Assembly (NCBI GenBank): GCA_016934035.1
Contig: JAFGTP010000046.1
Span: 1 to 64,000 of the forward strand
Direction of reading: 5' to 3'
DNA from: Fidelibacterota bacterium
Lineage (GTDB): Bacteria; Fidelibacterota; UBA2242; JAFGTP01
DNA: 64,000 bases
In this document: positions 34,653 to 44,133 of the stretch, piece by piece
Layout: each line of letters opens with the position of its first letter
Position numbering within the stretch: the stretch's first letter is position 1
The notes under the pieces: model-generated
Database searches by the model: none
The model's input: only the letters and a program-made list of their open reading frames with translations
What the model was told of the DNA's origin: nothing
Made by a program: the position numbers and the translations under genes

Positions 34653-35906
34653 TTAGATTTCCGGTTTTGGGTCATCCAAGATTTTGAGTTCCAGAATGGA
34701 CCTTTCATTGGCTTTGGTGACAACAAATTTTTTATTTCCATAAACCAGGGATTCGCCTTTTTTGGGAATGCGTCCATAGTGTTCCAGAAAAAAACCACCG
34801 ATGGTATTGTACTCTCCTTCGGGTAAATTGAGTCCGGTCCTTTCGTTGAATTCATCGATTTCAAGGTTTGATTTGACATAGGTTTCATTGCTTTTTTCCA
34901 GAATTGGTTGATCGGAAAAAGCATCATACTCATCTTCAATTTCACCCACCACTTCTTCTAAAATATCTTCGATGGTGACAATGCCTTGGGCTCCGCCGTA
35001 TTCATCCACCACAATGGCCATGTTTTTCCGGCTTTTTTGCAGCTCCTCCAGCAGATCGGCTGCTTTCATGCTGGGAGGAATAAACAGCGCCGGGCGCACA
35101 AAGGGGGCAATTTTTTGATCGCTATCCAGTCCAAGAATGTCAAAGGTATTGATTATGCCGATGACCTTATCAACGCGTTTGGCGTAGACCGGCAGACGAC
35201 GGTGTTTGGACAGTTTGACAATGTTAGCGGTCTCTGCCACCGTGGCTTTGGATTCGACGCCGGTGACATTGATCAAAGGTACCATCACTTCCTTGACGCT
35301 AATTTCATTAAAATCCAGGACTTTACTGATCATTGTCTGCTCTCCCGGTTTAACATCGCTATGGTCATATTTCATGTTCATGATCAGACGCAGTTCTTCC
35401 CTGGAAACGAAAGAGTTTTCGGCAGTATTATTGGTTCCACCGGAAATAAGGGTGGTCATGAGTTTTGAAATCGTTGAAAACACCCAGACTATCGGGTAGA
35501 AAATGATGTAAAACACCAACAATCCATAGATGCTTTTGGCGGTGATTTCATCGGAAAGCTGTTGAAACACAGATTTAGGGACAATTTCTGAAAATATCCA
35601 ATTGATAGAGGTTATGACAATTACAGAGAGGGGAATTCCCGAAGGCCCAAAAAGAGAAAAGAACAGTCCGGCTGACACCGTTGTACTGGTAATGGTGGCG
35701 ATGTTGGTGCCCAGCAGGGTTGTGCCGAGCAGTCTTTCGGGGTTTTCCAGTAATTTTAAAATGAGTTTGGCTGAGGGCTTGCCTTTTCTGGCCTCTTCTT
35801 TCAGACGCAACCGGTCCAGTGAAATGATGGCAATTTCATTTCCGGAAAAAAAGGCCTCTAAAATCACGCAACATAAGATAATTACTATTTCAACTGGAAG
35901 GGTCAT
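34653..35906 (-). CDS. CNNM/CorC-type membrane protein with CBS pair (copy 1)
   Basis: 417 residues. Order: DUF21/CNNM membrane domain with four helices (residues ~1-185), a CBS pair (~205-325) with M-V-P-L-I-N-V-T and [18 protein letters not shown], and the C-terminal CorC/HlyC transporter-associated domain (~340-415). The family exports or controls Mg2+/Co2+ and is often labelled hemolysin-like. The start overlaps the stop of the upstream paralogue by 4 nt. The two are diverged paralogues of equal length. Confidence 0.9.
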   Translation of the reverse strand: MTLPVEIVIILCCVILEAFFSGNEIAIISLDRLRLKEEARKGKPSAKLILKLLENPERLLGTTLLGTNIATITSTTVSAGLFFSLFGPSGIPLSVIVITSINWIFSEIVPKSVFQQLSDEITAKSIYGLLVFYIIFYPIVWVFSTISKLMTTLISGGTNNTAENSFVSREELRLIMNMKYDHSDVKPGEQTMISKVLDFNEISVKEVMVPLINVTGVESKATVAETANIVKLSKHRRLPVYAKRVDKVIGIINTFDILGLDSDQKIAPFVRPALFIPPSMKAADLLEELQKSRKNMAIVVDEYGGAQGIVTIEDILEEVVGEIEDEYDAFSDQPILEKSNETYVKSNLEIDEFNERTGLNLPEGEYNTIGGFFLEHYGRIPKKGESLVYGNKKFVVTKANERSILELKILDDPKPEI

Positions 35907-37156
35907 TTTTTTATTTTCAATCTCAGTTTAAGGATTTTATTTGAGCGTATTGTTTCGATCTGGAACTGGATATTCTGGTAGGTGATGATGGATTTTTCAT
36001 CCGGCAATTTTCCAAATAAAGTAAAGACAAAACCGCCAATGGTTTCCATACCTTCATTCTCCAGTCTGGTCTGAAATACTTCGTTAAATTCTTCTAACAA
36101 CATTTCACCGGAAACCGTGAAAATGTTTTCTGATATTTTCTGGTAATGCTTGTCAATGTTATCATACTCGTCATAGATCTCTCCGAAGATTTTTTCCAGC
36201 AAATCCTCGATGGTGACAATACCGGTGACGCCGCCGTATTCATCGAGTGTGATGGCGACTGAAATTTTGTTGGACTTCAGGTTTTTAAACAATTCGTCGG
36301 CACGCAGGTTTTCAGGGACGAAATAGGGCTCTCTCAAAATTCCGGCCAGGGTCTCTTCTGAGTTGGCGATTTCTTTGTCGCTGAGGCCGATCAGATCAGT
36401 GGTCAAGATCATGCCTTTGATATTATCCAGATCGCCCTGATAGATGGGCACATTGGAATGATGGACTTTTTTAACGCTGTCAATGATTTCGGATACGGTC
36501 AGTGTATCGGGCAGAGCAAAAATATTGGACCGGGGTGTCATGATATCGGTGAGCAAGGTGTCTCCGAAATCAAAGATATTGTTGATATATTTTTTGGCCG
36601 AGCTGTTGATCTGGCCGCCCATTTCACTTTCACTGACCAGTTCCTTAACCACATCTTCGGTCAATATATTGGACTGCCGGGACTTTTTGCGAACAAAGAG
36701 ATTGACAATTACATCGGATATGTTTTTGATAAACCACTGGACCGGCGTGATGATTTTTTGAAAATATGTCAGCGGTGAGGCAACAAAAGAAGAAAATTGA
36801 ATATTGTTTCTCAGAGCGATGGTTTTGGGGGTGATTTCTCCAAAAAGCAACAGGACAGGAAGAACAATGGCGATATTGATCCAGGGTGTTTCTTTGTCAA
36901 ACAGGTGGATGATGAGGCCAGCAGTAATGGTCGAGATTGAGATATTGACAAATTCATTGCCCAAAAGGATGGTGATGATCAGTTTCCGGGGTTTATCGAG
37001 AAGGTTTTTGATCAGTTTGCCTTTTTTCTCATTGGAGGTCAGCAATAATTCTTTTTGATAATCGCTCAGTGAAAATAAGGCGGTCTCAGAGCCGGAGAAG
37101 AAACCCGACAAGAGCAATAATAGAAACAACAGTATAAAATAAATGGTAAGATCCAT
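35903..37156 (-). CDS. CNNM/CorC-type membrane protein with CBS pair (copy 2)
   Basis: 417 residues with the same order of domains as the neighbour: helices starting L-L-L-S-G-F-F-S-G-S-E-T-A-L-F-S, then I-M-T-P-R-S-N-I-F-A-L, the D-E-Y-G-G-V-T-G-I-V-T-I-E-D-L-L-E-K signature, and a CorC/HlyC tail. Having two adjacent members with a coupled start suggests that they work as a heteromer, as reported for some split CorB/CorC-like pairs; that is inference. It follows a small zinc-ribbon-like membrane protein gene by 6 nt. Confidence 0.9.
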   Translation of the reverse strand: MDLTIYFILLFLLLLLSGFFSGSETALFSLSDYQKELLLTSNEKKGKLIKNLLDKPRKLIITILLGNEFVNISISTITAGLIIHLFDKETPWINIAIVLPVLLLFGEITPKTIALRNNIQFSSFVASPLTYFQKIITPVQWFIKNISDVIVNLFVRKKSRQSNILTEDVVKELVSESEMGGQINSSAKKYINNIFDFGDTLLTDIMTPRSNIFALPDTLTVSEIIDSVKKVHHSNVPIYQGDLDNIKGMILTTDLIGLSDKEIANSEETLAGILREPYFVPENLRADELFKNLKSNKISVAITLDEYGGVTGIVTIEDLLEKIFGEIYDEYDNIDKHYQKISENIFTVSGEMLLEEFNEVFQTRLENEGMETIGGFVFTLFGKLPDEKSIITYQNIQFQIETIRSNKILKLRLKIKK

Positions 37157-37162
37157 GGCAAA

Positions 37163-37702
37163 CTAACGAAGTTTTATTTTCCCCGATTCGATATTGACCC
37201 AAAGGTAGAAAAAGAATACCGGCGCAATAAGAAAGGATGAAAATAAAAATAAAATCGAGAAACTGGAAACAATGCCCTTGAAATAAAACAGGATCAGTTG
37301 GATCAGGGGAACGGAAATAGAGTAAACCATCGACAGATTGAAAAGCGCCAGTGAATAGACAATACTGATATAGAGTAAATAACCGGCTACTGTTATTTGC
37401 CAGTAGCGTTTCACAGTCGAATCGTTTTCTGACGGGATTTTCTGGACAATTTTTGGTGCTTTTTCAAAGTGGTGTTTGCAGTAAAAAATTTTTACATGCT
37501 TTAATACGCCGGGCTTAAATTCCCAGAGGGATTTTTTTACAGCTGTGTTGGCTCTGCCGCAAACTGCGCAGGGTTTTTTGTGTAAATGAGGTTTGAGTAT
37601 TTTATAGGTTCCGACGCTCAAAACCAACTGTACAAACAGGATCGGCAGGATGATATTCAGGGAGTCGGCTTTAAAAATATTTTCAAAAACTCTTTTGAAC
37701 AT
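37163..37702 (-). CDS. Membrane protein with zinc-ribbon-like loop, function unknown
   Basis: 179 residues. About four membrane helices (near 17-36, 100-122, 124-142 and 147-172). Between the first and second is a Cys/His-rich loop with C45-x2-C48 and C75-x-H77-H78, which could bind zinc. I do not recognise the family. It lies 6 nt upstream of the CNNM pair on the same strand, so it is probably co-expressed with them and may take part in divalent metal handling or in membrane quality control. AGAGAG precedes the ATG. Confidence 0.55.
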   Translation of the reverse strand: MFKRVFENIFKADSLNIILPILFVQLVLSVGTYKILKPHLHKKPCAVCGRANTAVKKSLWEFKPGVLKHVKIFYCKHHFEKAPKIVQKIPSENDSTVKRYWQITVAGYLLYISIVYSLALFNLSMVYSISVPLIQLILFYFKGIVSSFSILFLFSSFLIAPVFFFYLWVNIESGKIKLR

Positions 37703-37841
37703 TTTACTCTCTTTTTTTTATGAAGATATCGACATCATGCATAATTAACGTAATTTAACCGTCATTAACAAGACAGGATTCCTATTTTATCATTTGTTCA
37801 GGTTTATTACAACTGTCTGTGTGGTCCTGAACAGCGGTTTA

Positions 37842-39503
37842 TTATTTTGGGCAACCCTGCTGAAAGGCGCTGCCGCCCAGAAATTCCCGGATCAGAGAGG
37901 TGTCGGGAATATGTTCACCGTCGATTGGCAGAAAAAAGGAGAGAATATCTAATAATCGTTCGGCTTCAGGATAACTGGGATGTTCAAAAGGTACTTGCAT
38001 GAGGACTTTTTCTGCGTCGTTTTTCAGTGCATTCATTTCGTAAACAAGGGCGGAATTGAACATGATATCGGAAAATTGCTGAAATTTGAAGATGTATTTT
38101 TTTTCTCCTTCCACGACTTTTTTCCACATGGCGATTGTATCGGCGGCAGAATAACCCCGGTATTTAAAATCTCTGACGATGCGTCTCAGCAGGCGCATAT
38201 CATGGGTCGCAATTCTGTTCTTTTCGTCAAAATTTAAATGGGTCAAAGCACTGATATAAATTTTAAACTTAAGATTATCATCAATTTCCTGGGTCAGGCC
38301 CGGATTTATTCCATGAATGCCTTCAAAAAGGAGAATCGTTTTTTTGTCCACTTTGAGTTTGCGGCCACTGTCTTCTTTTTTACCGGTCAGAAAATTGTAG
38401 CGCGGCATGGCTATTTCATGGCCGTTGAGCAGTAATTTCAGGTGTTGGTTCAGCAGTTTCAGATCGATGGCTTCCAGAACTTCAAAATCCAGATTTTCTC
38501 CCTGTTCGCGTTTGAGTTCATCACGGTCTTTAAAATAGTCGTCTAGAGAAAGGGTGAGGGCGTTTAATCCCAGTACTTTCAGTTGAATCGCCAGTTTATT
38601 GGCAAAAGTTGTTTTGCCTGATGAGGAGGGCCCTGCAATAAACACCAGGCGCTTGCCGGTTTCCTTGATCTGGTCTGCAATATAGGACATCTTTTTATCC
38701 TGCAGGGATTCGGAAATTTTTATCACCTCGGGGATGGTATGGTTGACAATATGCTCGTTGATATCGCTGATGTTGACCAATTTTAAAATTTCACCCCAGC
38801 GTACAAATTCCTGAAAAACTTCATAGAGCTTTTCCTGGTTGGCAAATTCCTGGAGATGATGCAAGTCTCCCTCAACAGGGCAGCGAAGAATAAATCCATC
38901 AGAATAGGGCATGATATCAAAGACCTTGATGAGGTTGGTATTTGGGGCCAGAGGCGCCTGTTCCCAATATTTGGATCCTTCCAATTCATAGAGTATTAAA
39001 AAATTTTGTGAACAATACTGCAACATTTTGGTGGTATCCAGCCGGTCAACGGATTTGAAATAATTGATGGCAGCAATTTTTTCATAAAGTACCGGTTCGA
39101 TGGGCAGGGCGCTTTCAATACATTGTTGGAATTCTTCTTTTAACTGGGAAACCAATTCATCGGTGATTTTATGGTTCAGAAATTTACAATAGACGCCGTC
39201 GGCCATGCTGTGCAAAACAGTGAGGTGTAAATCATGAAATTTACGGTTGCAAATATGTGAGAGGATGAGTACCGCTGTGTTGAGATAAGTCCTTTTGGAA
39301 GATTCGTGAAATTCGGGAAAAGTATTGATGATAGAATCTTCTCGAATAATATCATTCAGTGAACACAATTTATGGTTTTTGACAACCACGAAAGGAAGAT
39401 ACTCATCGTCCTTCAGGTTTTTTTTTAAGATGGTATAAATTTTTTCTTTTGGTTTTTCAAAGATCACATTTTTATTATTCAGGGTAATTTTTAATCTGCT
39501 CAT
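37842..39503 (-). CDS. Nucleoside (uridine kinase-like) kinase with TGS/tRNA-SAD-like N-terminus
   Basis: 553 residues. Residues ~1-60 resemble a TGS/ubiquitin-like fold, and ~70-260 contain the V-L-H-S-M-A-D-G-V-Y-C-K-F...H-K-I-T type pattern related to the threonyl-tRNA synthetase editing-site (SAD) domain. Residues ~285-500 are a phosphoribulokinase/uridine kinase domain: Walker A G-P-S-S-S-G-K-T-T, D-D-Y-F-K-D-R, and F-E-G-I-H-G-I-N. The fusion is known from Clostridia, Thermotogae and FCB bacteria, where it acts as a broad nucleoside kinase. A separate udk lies at 55521-56153. AGGCGG lies upstream of the start. Confidence 0.85.
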   Translation of the reverse strand: MSRLKITLNNKNVIFEKPKEKIYTILKKNLKDDEYLPFVVVKNHKLCSLNDIIREDSIINTFPEFHESSKRTYLNTAVLILSHICNRKFHDLHLTVLHSMADGVYCKFLNHKITDELVSQLKEEFQQCIESALPIEPVLYEKIAAINYFKSVDRLDTTKMLQYCSQNFLILYELEGSKYWEQAPLAPNTNLIKVFDIMPYSDGFILRCPVEGDLHHLQEFANQEKLYEVFQEFVRWGEILKLVNISDINEHIVNHTIPEVIKISESLQDKKMSYIADQIKETGKRLVFIAGPSSSGKTTFANKLAIQLKVLGLNALTLSLDDYFKDRDELKREQGENLDFEVLEAIDLKLLNQHLKLLLNGHEIAMPRYNFLTGKKEDSGRKLKVDKKTILLFEGIHGINPGLTQEIDDNLKFKIYISALTHLNFDEKNRIATHDMRLLRRIVRDFKYRGYSAADTIAMWKKVVEGEKKYIFKFQQFSDIMFNSALVYEMNALKNDAEKVLMQVPFEHPSYPEAERLLDILSFFLPIDGEHIPDTSLIREFLGGSAFQQGCPK

Positions 39504-39537
39504 GAGTTACCGCCTTTTTTAATGATTTGTAAAATTT

Positions 39538-40191
39538 TTATACCAGGGGTACAAACCGGACTGGTAAAATAGGTTTGGTCCTGACTTTATTGTTTTCCTT
39601 TGTAATCAGCAACAGTTCTTGGTGATCAAAATATTTGCCAACCGGGATAATCATTTTTCCCCGGTCCGCCAGTTGATTGATCAGTTTTTTGGGAATATCC
39701 CGGCTGCCGGCCGTCACCAGAATTCTGTCAAAAGGGGCCTGTTCTTTTAAACCGCTCCGTCCGTTTTGATTGAAAATTTCAAAATTTTCAATATGCGCCT
39801 GTTGTAAATTTTTTTGGGCCAGAGCAACTAATTCGGGGATAACTTCGATGGAAAAAACTTTGCAGGCTAATTTTGCCAGGATGGCTGTCTGGTAACCGCA
39901 GCCGGACCCGATTTCCAGTACTTTTGAATCCTGGCTGACCTCTAATTTCTCAGTCATAAAAGCCACAATATAGGGTTGTGAAATGGTCTGAGAAAAACCG
40001 ATGGGCACCGGTTGGTCAGCATAGGCAACAGCATGTGCTTTGGCGGGCACAAAGATTTTTCGATCCACCTCCAGAAAAGCCTGGATAACGGATTCGGATT
40101 GGACTCCTCGTGATATTATTTGCTTTTCCACCATTTCCTGAACAGATTCCGGGTATCGGTGAAGGTTTGATAATAATTGATCGATATCCAT
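39538..40191 (-). CDS. pcm: Protein-L-isoaspartate O-methyltransferase
   Basis: 217 residues. Starts repair of isomerised Asp residues in old proteins by AdoMet-dependent methylation. Motifs: the acceptor-loop P-V-P-I-G-F-S-Q-T-I-S-Q-P-Y-I-V-A (~68-84), AdoMet motif I V-L-E-I-G-S-G-C-G-Y-Q-T-A and P-F-D-R-I-L-V-T-A-G. Length matches the family. It starts 4 nt after the glgC stop, and the nucleoside kinase follows 34 nt on. Confidence 0.95.
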   Translation of the reverse strand: MDIDQLLSNLHRYPESVQEMVEKQIISRGVQSESVIQAFLEVDRKIFVPAKAHAVAYADQPVPIGFSQTISQPYIVAFMTEKLEVSQDSKVLEIGSGCGYQTAILAKLACKVFSIEVIPELVALAQKNLQQAHIENFEIFNQNGRSGLKEQAPFDRILVTAGSRDIPKKLINQLADRGKMIIPVGKYFDHQELLLITKENNKVRTKPILPVRFVPLV

Positions 40192-40195
40192 TTAC

Positions 40196-41443
40196 TTAAA
40201 TTATTGTATCATCGGGTATCACAGTATGTTTTGGAATGACAACAATGCCCTCTTTGATGTAATAGGAATCTTCTTCAGCATCCTGAATTTTCCTTTTGTT
40301 GATTATTTTGACATTGTTCCCGATGCGAACATTTTTATCGATGATGGCGTAGTCAATGATACAGTTTTCACCAAGACCCAGGGGAATACTTTCTTTTTCT
40401 TCGTTTTTTTCATAATAGTCATATCCCATAATAATTGAATTGGAAATCTTGGTGTTTTTTCCGATCCGGCTCCTCAATCCAATAACAGCATGTTTAATTT
40501 CAGCATTATTGATATAACTTCCGTCTGAAATCAGGGCCCGGTCAATATGGCTGTTTTTGATTTTTGAACCCGGTAGAAATCTTGGACGGGTATAAAAGGG
40601 TAATTTTTCATCATAAAAGTTAAAAGGAGGGTTGACATTGGCCAGTTCCAGATTGGCGGTAAAAAAGGACTCAATGGTACCAATATCTTTCCAGTATCCG
40701 TTGAATTCATAGGCATAGACTTCATGGTCTTCCAGGATTTCGGGGATAATGTGTTTACCGAAATCCTCCTTTTGAATGGAGTAGAGGTTTTGCAGTAATT
40801 TTTCGGTATTGTAAAAATAAATACCCATGGAGGCCAGGAAGGGTGTCTTTTCCGGTAGTCCCGGAGACATGATTTCCGGCAGCATGGCTTCTTTGGGTTT
40901 TTCGATAAATTTAATAATTTTTCCCTTACTGTTGACTTTCAGAATACCAAAACCCGTAGCCTCTTTGGCGGAAACCGGTTTGACACAGATGGTGACGTCT
41001 GCTTTTTTTTCAATATGGTAGTCTGCCAGCTGCCGGTAGTCCATTCTGTACAGGTGGTCTCCGGAAAGAATCAGTGTATATTCGGTATTGGCATTGGAAA
41101 TAAAATGAGAGTTTTGACGGACGGCATCAGCAGTGCCCTGGTACCAGTCTTTATTGGCGTTGGTTTGCTGGGCTGCCAGGATATCGACAAAACCTTTTGA
41201 AAAGGGTCCGAATTGGTAAGTGTCATTGACATGTCGATGTAATGAATGATTGTTGAATTGTGTCAGGAGATAGTTTTTTCGAATTCCGCTATTGAGAGAA
41301 TTGCTGATGGGAATGTCGATCAGCCTGAATTTTCCTGCAATCGGGACAGCAGGTTTTGCCCTGTAACGGGTCAGAGGATAAAGCCTTGTTCCTTTTCCAC
41401 CACCTAATATAACACTGAGTACATCATCCATTTTAAAATTCAT
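40196..41443 (-). CDS. glgC: Glucose-1-phosphate adenylyltransferase
   Basis: 415 residues. Makes ADP-glucose from glucose 1-phosphate and ATP, the committed step of bacterial glycogen synthesis. Nucleotidyltransferase start L-G-G-G-K-G-T-R-L-Y-P-L-T, then R-A-K-P-A-V-P-I-A-G-K-F-R-L-I-D, S-G-D-H-L-Y-R-M-D-Y, W-K-D-I-G-T catalytic/substrate motifs, and a left-handed beta-helix C-terminus with hexapeptide-like turns. AAAAGGA lies before the ATG. No glycogen synthase or branching enzyme occurs in the window. Confidence 0.95.
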   Translation of the reverse strand: MNFKMDDVLSVILGGGKGTRLYPLTRYRAKPAVPIAGKFRLIDIPISNSLNSGIRKNYLLTQFNNHSLHRHVNDTYQFGPFSKGFVDILAAQQTNANKDWYQGTADAVRQNSHFISNANTEYTLILSGDHLYRMDYRQLADYHIEKKADVTICVKPVSAKEATGFGILKVNSKGKIIKFIEKPKEAMLPEIMSPGLPEKTPFLASMGIYFYNTEKLLQNLYSIQKEDFGKHIIPEILEDHEVYAYEFNGYWKDIGTIESFFTANLELANVNPPFNFYDEKLPFYTRPRFLPGSKIKNSHIDRALISDGSYINNAEIKHAVIGLRSRIGKNTKISNSIIMGYDYYEKNEEKESIPLGLGENCIIDYAIIDKNVRIGNNVKIINKRKIQDAEEDSYYIKEGIVVIPKHTVIPDDTII

Positions 41444-41476
41444 AGCAGTTCCTTTTCTAATAGGTATTGTTCATTT

Positions 41477-42070
41477 TTACAACAAATCCGGCCAAAGTAA
41501 TTTTATCTGCAAAACAGTGAGAATAAATCCAAGGCTGAAACCGGCGATGACCTGCGCAATTGAGTGGGCCTTGAGTTTTACCCGACTATATATTAATAAA
41601 GGCAATAATGTTGAAAAATAAAAATATCTTTTTGATAAAATCATTCCAAAAGTGGCAATGGGAATACCGAAAGAAAGCCCATGAACACTGATTTTCCAGT
41701 ATTTTGTGATCAGGGTTGCCAGGGCTGTATTGATGGTGTAGATGATCATGATCAGGACCAGTCTTTGTGGCGCTCTTAAAATTATGAGTAAAAAGGAGGT
41801 AATCAGGAAAAGAATCGTTCCTTTGATGAAGGGCTCCTGACGCTGTTTTCGATCGGGAATGTCGATGTTTTCGATTTTTCCTTCAGTTTTCATTTTCCAT
41901 ACATAGGCAAAAGGAATAATGGAGATACTGAACAGTGTGATAATCAAGTACAAGTAAGAAAATCCATGGCGCATCGGCAGGTTGAAAAATAAAATAGTAA
42001 AGGTCAATGGAGATAATATTAACGGATGAATTATATTGGATATGGATTTTGCAAAGTAATTATGATTCAT
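41477..42070 (-). CDS. PAP2-like membrane phosphatase family protein
   Basis: 197 residues with about six helices. It carries parts of the PAP2/type 2 phosphatidic acid phosphatase signature: D-R-K-Q-R-Q-E-P-F (in place of K-x6-R-P), K-I-S-V-H-G (S-x-H-G), and S-R-V-K-L-K-A-H-S-I-A-Q-V-I-A-G, where Gln replaces the usual Asp. The altered third motif is common in a bacterial subgroup of unknown substrate. AGGAAA precedes the ATG. It lies 33 nt upstream of glgC on the same strand. Confidence 0.65.
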   Translation of the reverse strand: MNHNYFAKSISNIIHPLILSPLTFTILFFNLPMRHGFSYLYLIITLFSISIIPFAYVWKMKTEGKIENIDIPDRKQRQEPFIKGTILFLITSFLLIILRAPQRLVLIMIIYTINTALATLITKYWKISVHGLSFGIPIATFGMILSKRYFYFSTLLPLLIYSRVKLKAHSIAQVIAGFSLGFILTVLQIKLLWPDLL

Positions 42071-42167
42071 TTATATTTTCCTGTCTGGTCATTTCACAAT
42101 ATATAAACATAATGAAATTAAACTCAATATGAAATAGGAGAGTTTTTAAATTTGTATAAAAAAAGAG

Positions 42168-42196
42168 GAAAAAAAAGGCTGTCAGAAATGACAGCC
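42168..42196 (-). terminator. Strong terminator after the tRNA-His/tRNA-Glu pair
   Basis: On the minus strand: GGCTGTCA-TTTC-TGACAGCC followed by eight T. Stem 42177-42184/42189-42196, loop of 4. It begins two bases after the CCA end of tRNA-Glu, ending the tRNA transcript. Confidence 0.93.
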
Positions 42197-42197
42197 T

Positions 42198-42272
42198 TGG
42201 TGATGGTACGGGGAATCGAACCCCGATTGCAGGGATGAAAACCCTGTGGCCTAACCGTTAGCCGATACCACC
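42198..42272 (-). tRNA. tRNA-Glu (TTC)
   Basis: 75 nt including an encoded CCA. Acceptor GGTGGTA pairs with TACCATC, discriminator A. The anticodon loop TTTTCAT in stem CAGGG/CCCTG gives UUC. The T-arm reads CGGGG-TTCGATT-CCCCG. It is the second gene of the pair. Confidence 0.95.
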
Positions 42273-42283
42273 ATAATCCTTTT

Positions 42284-42359
42284 TGGGTGAGTAACGGGAC
42301 TTGAACCCGCGACCACCTGGGCCACAACCAGGCGCTCTACCAACTGAGCTATACCCACC
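42284..42359 (-). tRNA. tRNA-His (GTG)
   Basis: Acceptor GTGGGTA pairs with TACTCAC, with the extra G at position -1 that marks tRNA-His opposite C73. The anticodon loop TTGTGGC in stem CCTGG/CCAGG gives GUG. T-arm GCGGG-TTCAAGT-CCCGT. After C72 the genome reads C-C-A, so once C73 is taken a complete CCA tail is not encoded, unlike in tRNA-Glu; the tail must be finished by tRNA nucleotidyltransferase. Confidence 0.93.
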
Positions 42360-42502
42360 ATAACTCCAGGTTGACCTTTTCAGGTTCTTCCGTCGTCTTG
42401 CTCAAAAAGCGGGCTAAATTTATGGCGGTTTTCAAATTATCGCAAGCAAAAAATTAATATTTTTTCGTTGTCTAAAAAATATATTGTGAATAAGTTGGTT
42501 TC

Positions 42503-43561
42503 ATGTCTGAAATTCAAAGAAAAAAAACCCGCAGTATTATGGTTGGAAGTGTGGGAATCGGAGGGGATTTTCCGGTTTCCGTACAATCCATGACCACAAC
42601 AAATACTGAAAAATTAGCACCTTTACTCGAAGAAATTGACAGGCTCGAAGCAGCTGATTGTCACATTATACGAATTACTATTCCAAATGTGAAAGCAGCT
42701 CAGAATATTCCGGCTATTCGGAAACACACGAATGTCCCGATTGTAGCCGATATTCATTTCAACCATCAGTTGGCTCTCATGGCCATCGACGCAGGAATTG
42801 ATAAAATCCGAATCAACCCGGGGAATATCGGTAGCGATGAAAAGGTCAAAGAAGTGCTGACCAAAGCCAGGGCAGCCAAAGTGCCGATTCGTGTGGGGAT
42901 CAACTCCGGTTCCCTGGAAGAAAGTCTGCTCAAAAAGTATGGCCATCCGACCCCGGAAGCCATGCTGGAAAGTGCTGAAAAGCACATTCGCATTTGTCAG
43001 GAAAATGATTATCACGATCTGGCTTTTTCCCTCAAATCAAGCAATACCTACCTGATGATTGAAGCCAACCGTCTTTTTTCACAGAAATATAACTATCCCC
43101 TCCATCTCGGCGTCACCGAAGCAGGACCGGTGAAACAGGGTACAATCAAATCCGCAATTGGTATCGGTACTTTACTGGCCGAGGGAATTGGCGATACAAT
43201 ACGAGTATCTCTCACTGGGGACCCGGTGGAAGAGGTCAGAGTCGGCTATGCTATCCTGAAAGCCCTCAACCTGGTGCACCGCGGTATCAATATCGTTTCT
43301 TGTCCCACCTGCGGAAGAACGGTTGCCGATGTGGTGAAAATAGCTGAAGAGGTGGAAAAACGGACCGCCCAGATGAAAAAGAACCTGACCATTGCAGTGA
43401 TGGGCTGTATTGTGAACGGGCCGGGCGAGGCCCGTGAAGCTGACATTGGAATAGCCTGTGGCAATAAAACTGCTCAATTGTTTAAAAAAGGACAGGTCAT
43501 CGATAAAATTCCTGAAGAGCAGATCCTTGATCGGCTAATTGAAGAGATTGAAAACCTATGA
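42503..43561 (+). CDS. ispG: 4-hydroxy-3-methylbut-2-enyl diphosphate synthase
   Basis: 352 residues. Catalyses the penultimate step of the MEP isoprenoid pathway (MEcPP to HMBPP). N-terminal TIM barrel with P-V-S-V-Q-S-M-T-T-T-N-T and D-I-H-F-N, C-terminal [4Fe-4S] domain with Cys267, Cys270 (C-P-T-C-G-R-T) and Cys302 plus Glu309 (M-G-C-I-V-N-G-P-G-E). Length is that of the two-domain bacterial form. The stop overlaps the next start by 4 nt, so the three plus-strand genes form an operon. The Shine-Dalgarno is weak. Confidence 0.97.
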   Translation: MSEIQRKKTRSIMVGSVGIGGDFPVSVQSMTTTNTEKLAPLLEEIDRLEAADCHIIRITIPNVKAAQNIPAIRKHTNVPIVADIHFNHQLALMAIDAGIDKIRINPGNIGSDEKVKEVLTKARAAKVPIRVGINSGSLEESLLKKYGHPTPEAMLESAEKHIRICQENDYHDLAFSLKSSNTYLMIEANRLFSQKYNYPLHLGVTEAGPVKQGTIKSAIGIGTLLAEGIGDTIRVSLTGDPVEEVRVGYAILKALNLVHRGINIVSCPTCGRTVADVVKIAEEVEKRTAQMKKNLTIAVMGCIVNGPGEAREADIGIACGNKTAQLFKKGQVIDKIPEEQILDRLIEEIENL

Positions 43562-44133
43562 TCATCAAGTCCTTAGCCAGGGTCACTTACCAGGAGATTT
43601 TCATAGCGTTGCAAAAGGGCGAAATTATCGCCTATCCCACAGACACGATATATGGTCTCGGAGCAGATATTTTTAATCAGACAGCCGTGGAAAAACTTTT
43701 TGAAATAAAAGGCAGAGACGCCTCCAAAACCTTCAGTTTATTGTATTTTGACCTGAAAAAAGTACGAAAGGACTTTGACCGTCTGACTGATTACGAAAAG
43801 CAATTTATTCAGCTGTTTCTCCCTGGGCCGGTGACCCTGGTCCTGAGAACCCAATATGAAAACCAGTTTCCGAATCCCTTTATTAAAAAGGGGTTTGCGG
43901 GAATTCGGGTCCTTCACCATTTTGCGTTGAACCGGCTCATGGCCAATTTTCCAAATCCCATTACTTCCACCAGCATTAATCCGCTGACCCAAATCGCCCA
44001 GATAATCGATGCGGGGCCAATGAAAAACAAGAGGGCTTCAACGGTTCTTCAGGTGCATCGGGATAACTACACCATTCTACGGGAATCAGCTGTATCAAAA
44101 CAGGAAATAGAAAGAAAACTGCAGGCACTATGA
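43558..44133 (+). CDS. Threonylcarbamoyl-AMP synthase (YrdC/Sua5 family)
   Basis: 191 residues. Makes threonylcarbamoyl-AMP for the t6A modification of ANN-decoding tRNAs. YrdC-domain marks: G-E-I-I-A-Y-P-T-D-T-I-Y-G-L-G-A-D, K-x-R-D-A-S-K-T-F-S, L-P-G-P-V-T-L-V-L, and T-S-T-S-I-N in the nucleotide site. It is the short form without the C-terminal Sua5 domain. Its start overlaps ispG and its stop overlaps the ABC gene, each by 4 nt. Confidence 0.93.
   Translation: MIIKSLARVTYQEIFIALQKGEIIAYPTDTIYGLGADIFNQTAVEKLFEIKGRDASKTFSLLYFDLKKVRKDFDRLTDYEKQFIQLFLPGPVTLVLRTQYENQFPNPFIKKGFAGIRVLHHFALNRLMANFPNPITSTSINPLTQIAQIIDAGPMKNKRASTVLQVHRDNYTILRESAVSKQEIERKLQAL

Noticed and set aside
34653-37156. The two CNNM genes as one gene split by a frameshift
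   Set aside because: Each has its own start and the complete domain set with equal lengths, so they are paralogues.
37842-39503. Threonyl-tRNA synthetase
   Set aside because: Only the N-terminal TGS/SAD-like parts resemble it; the catalytic core is a P-loop uridine kinase domain, not class II synthetase motifs.
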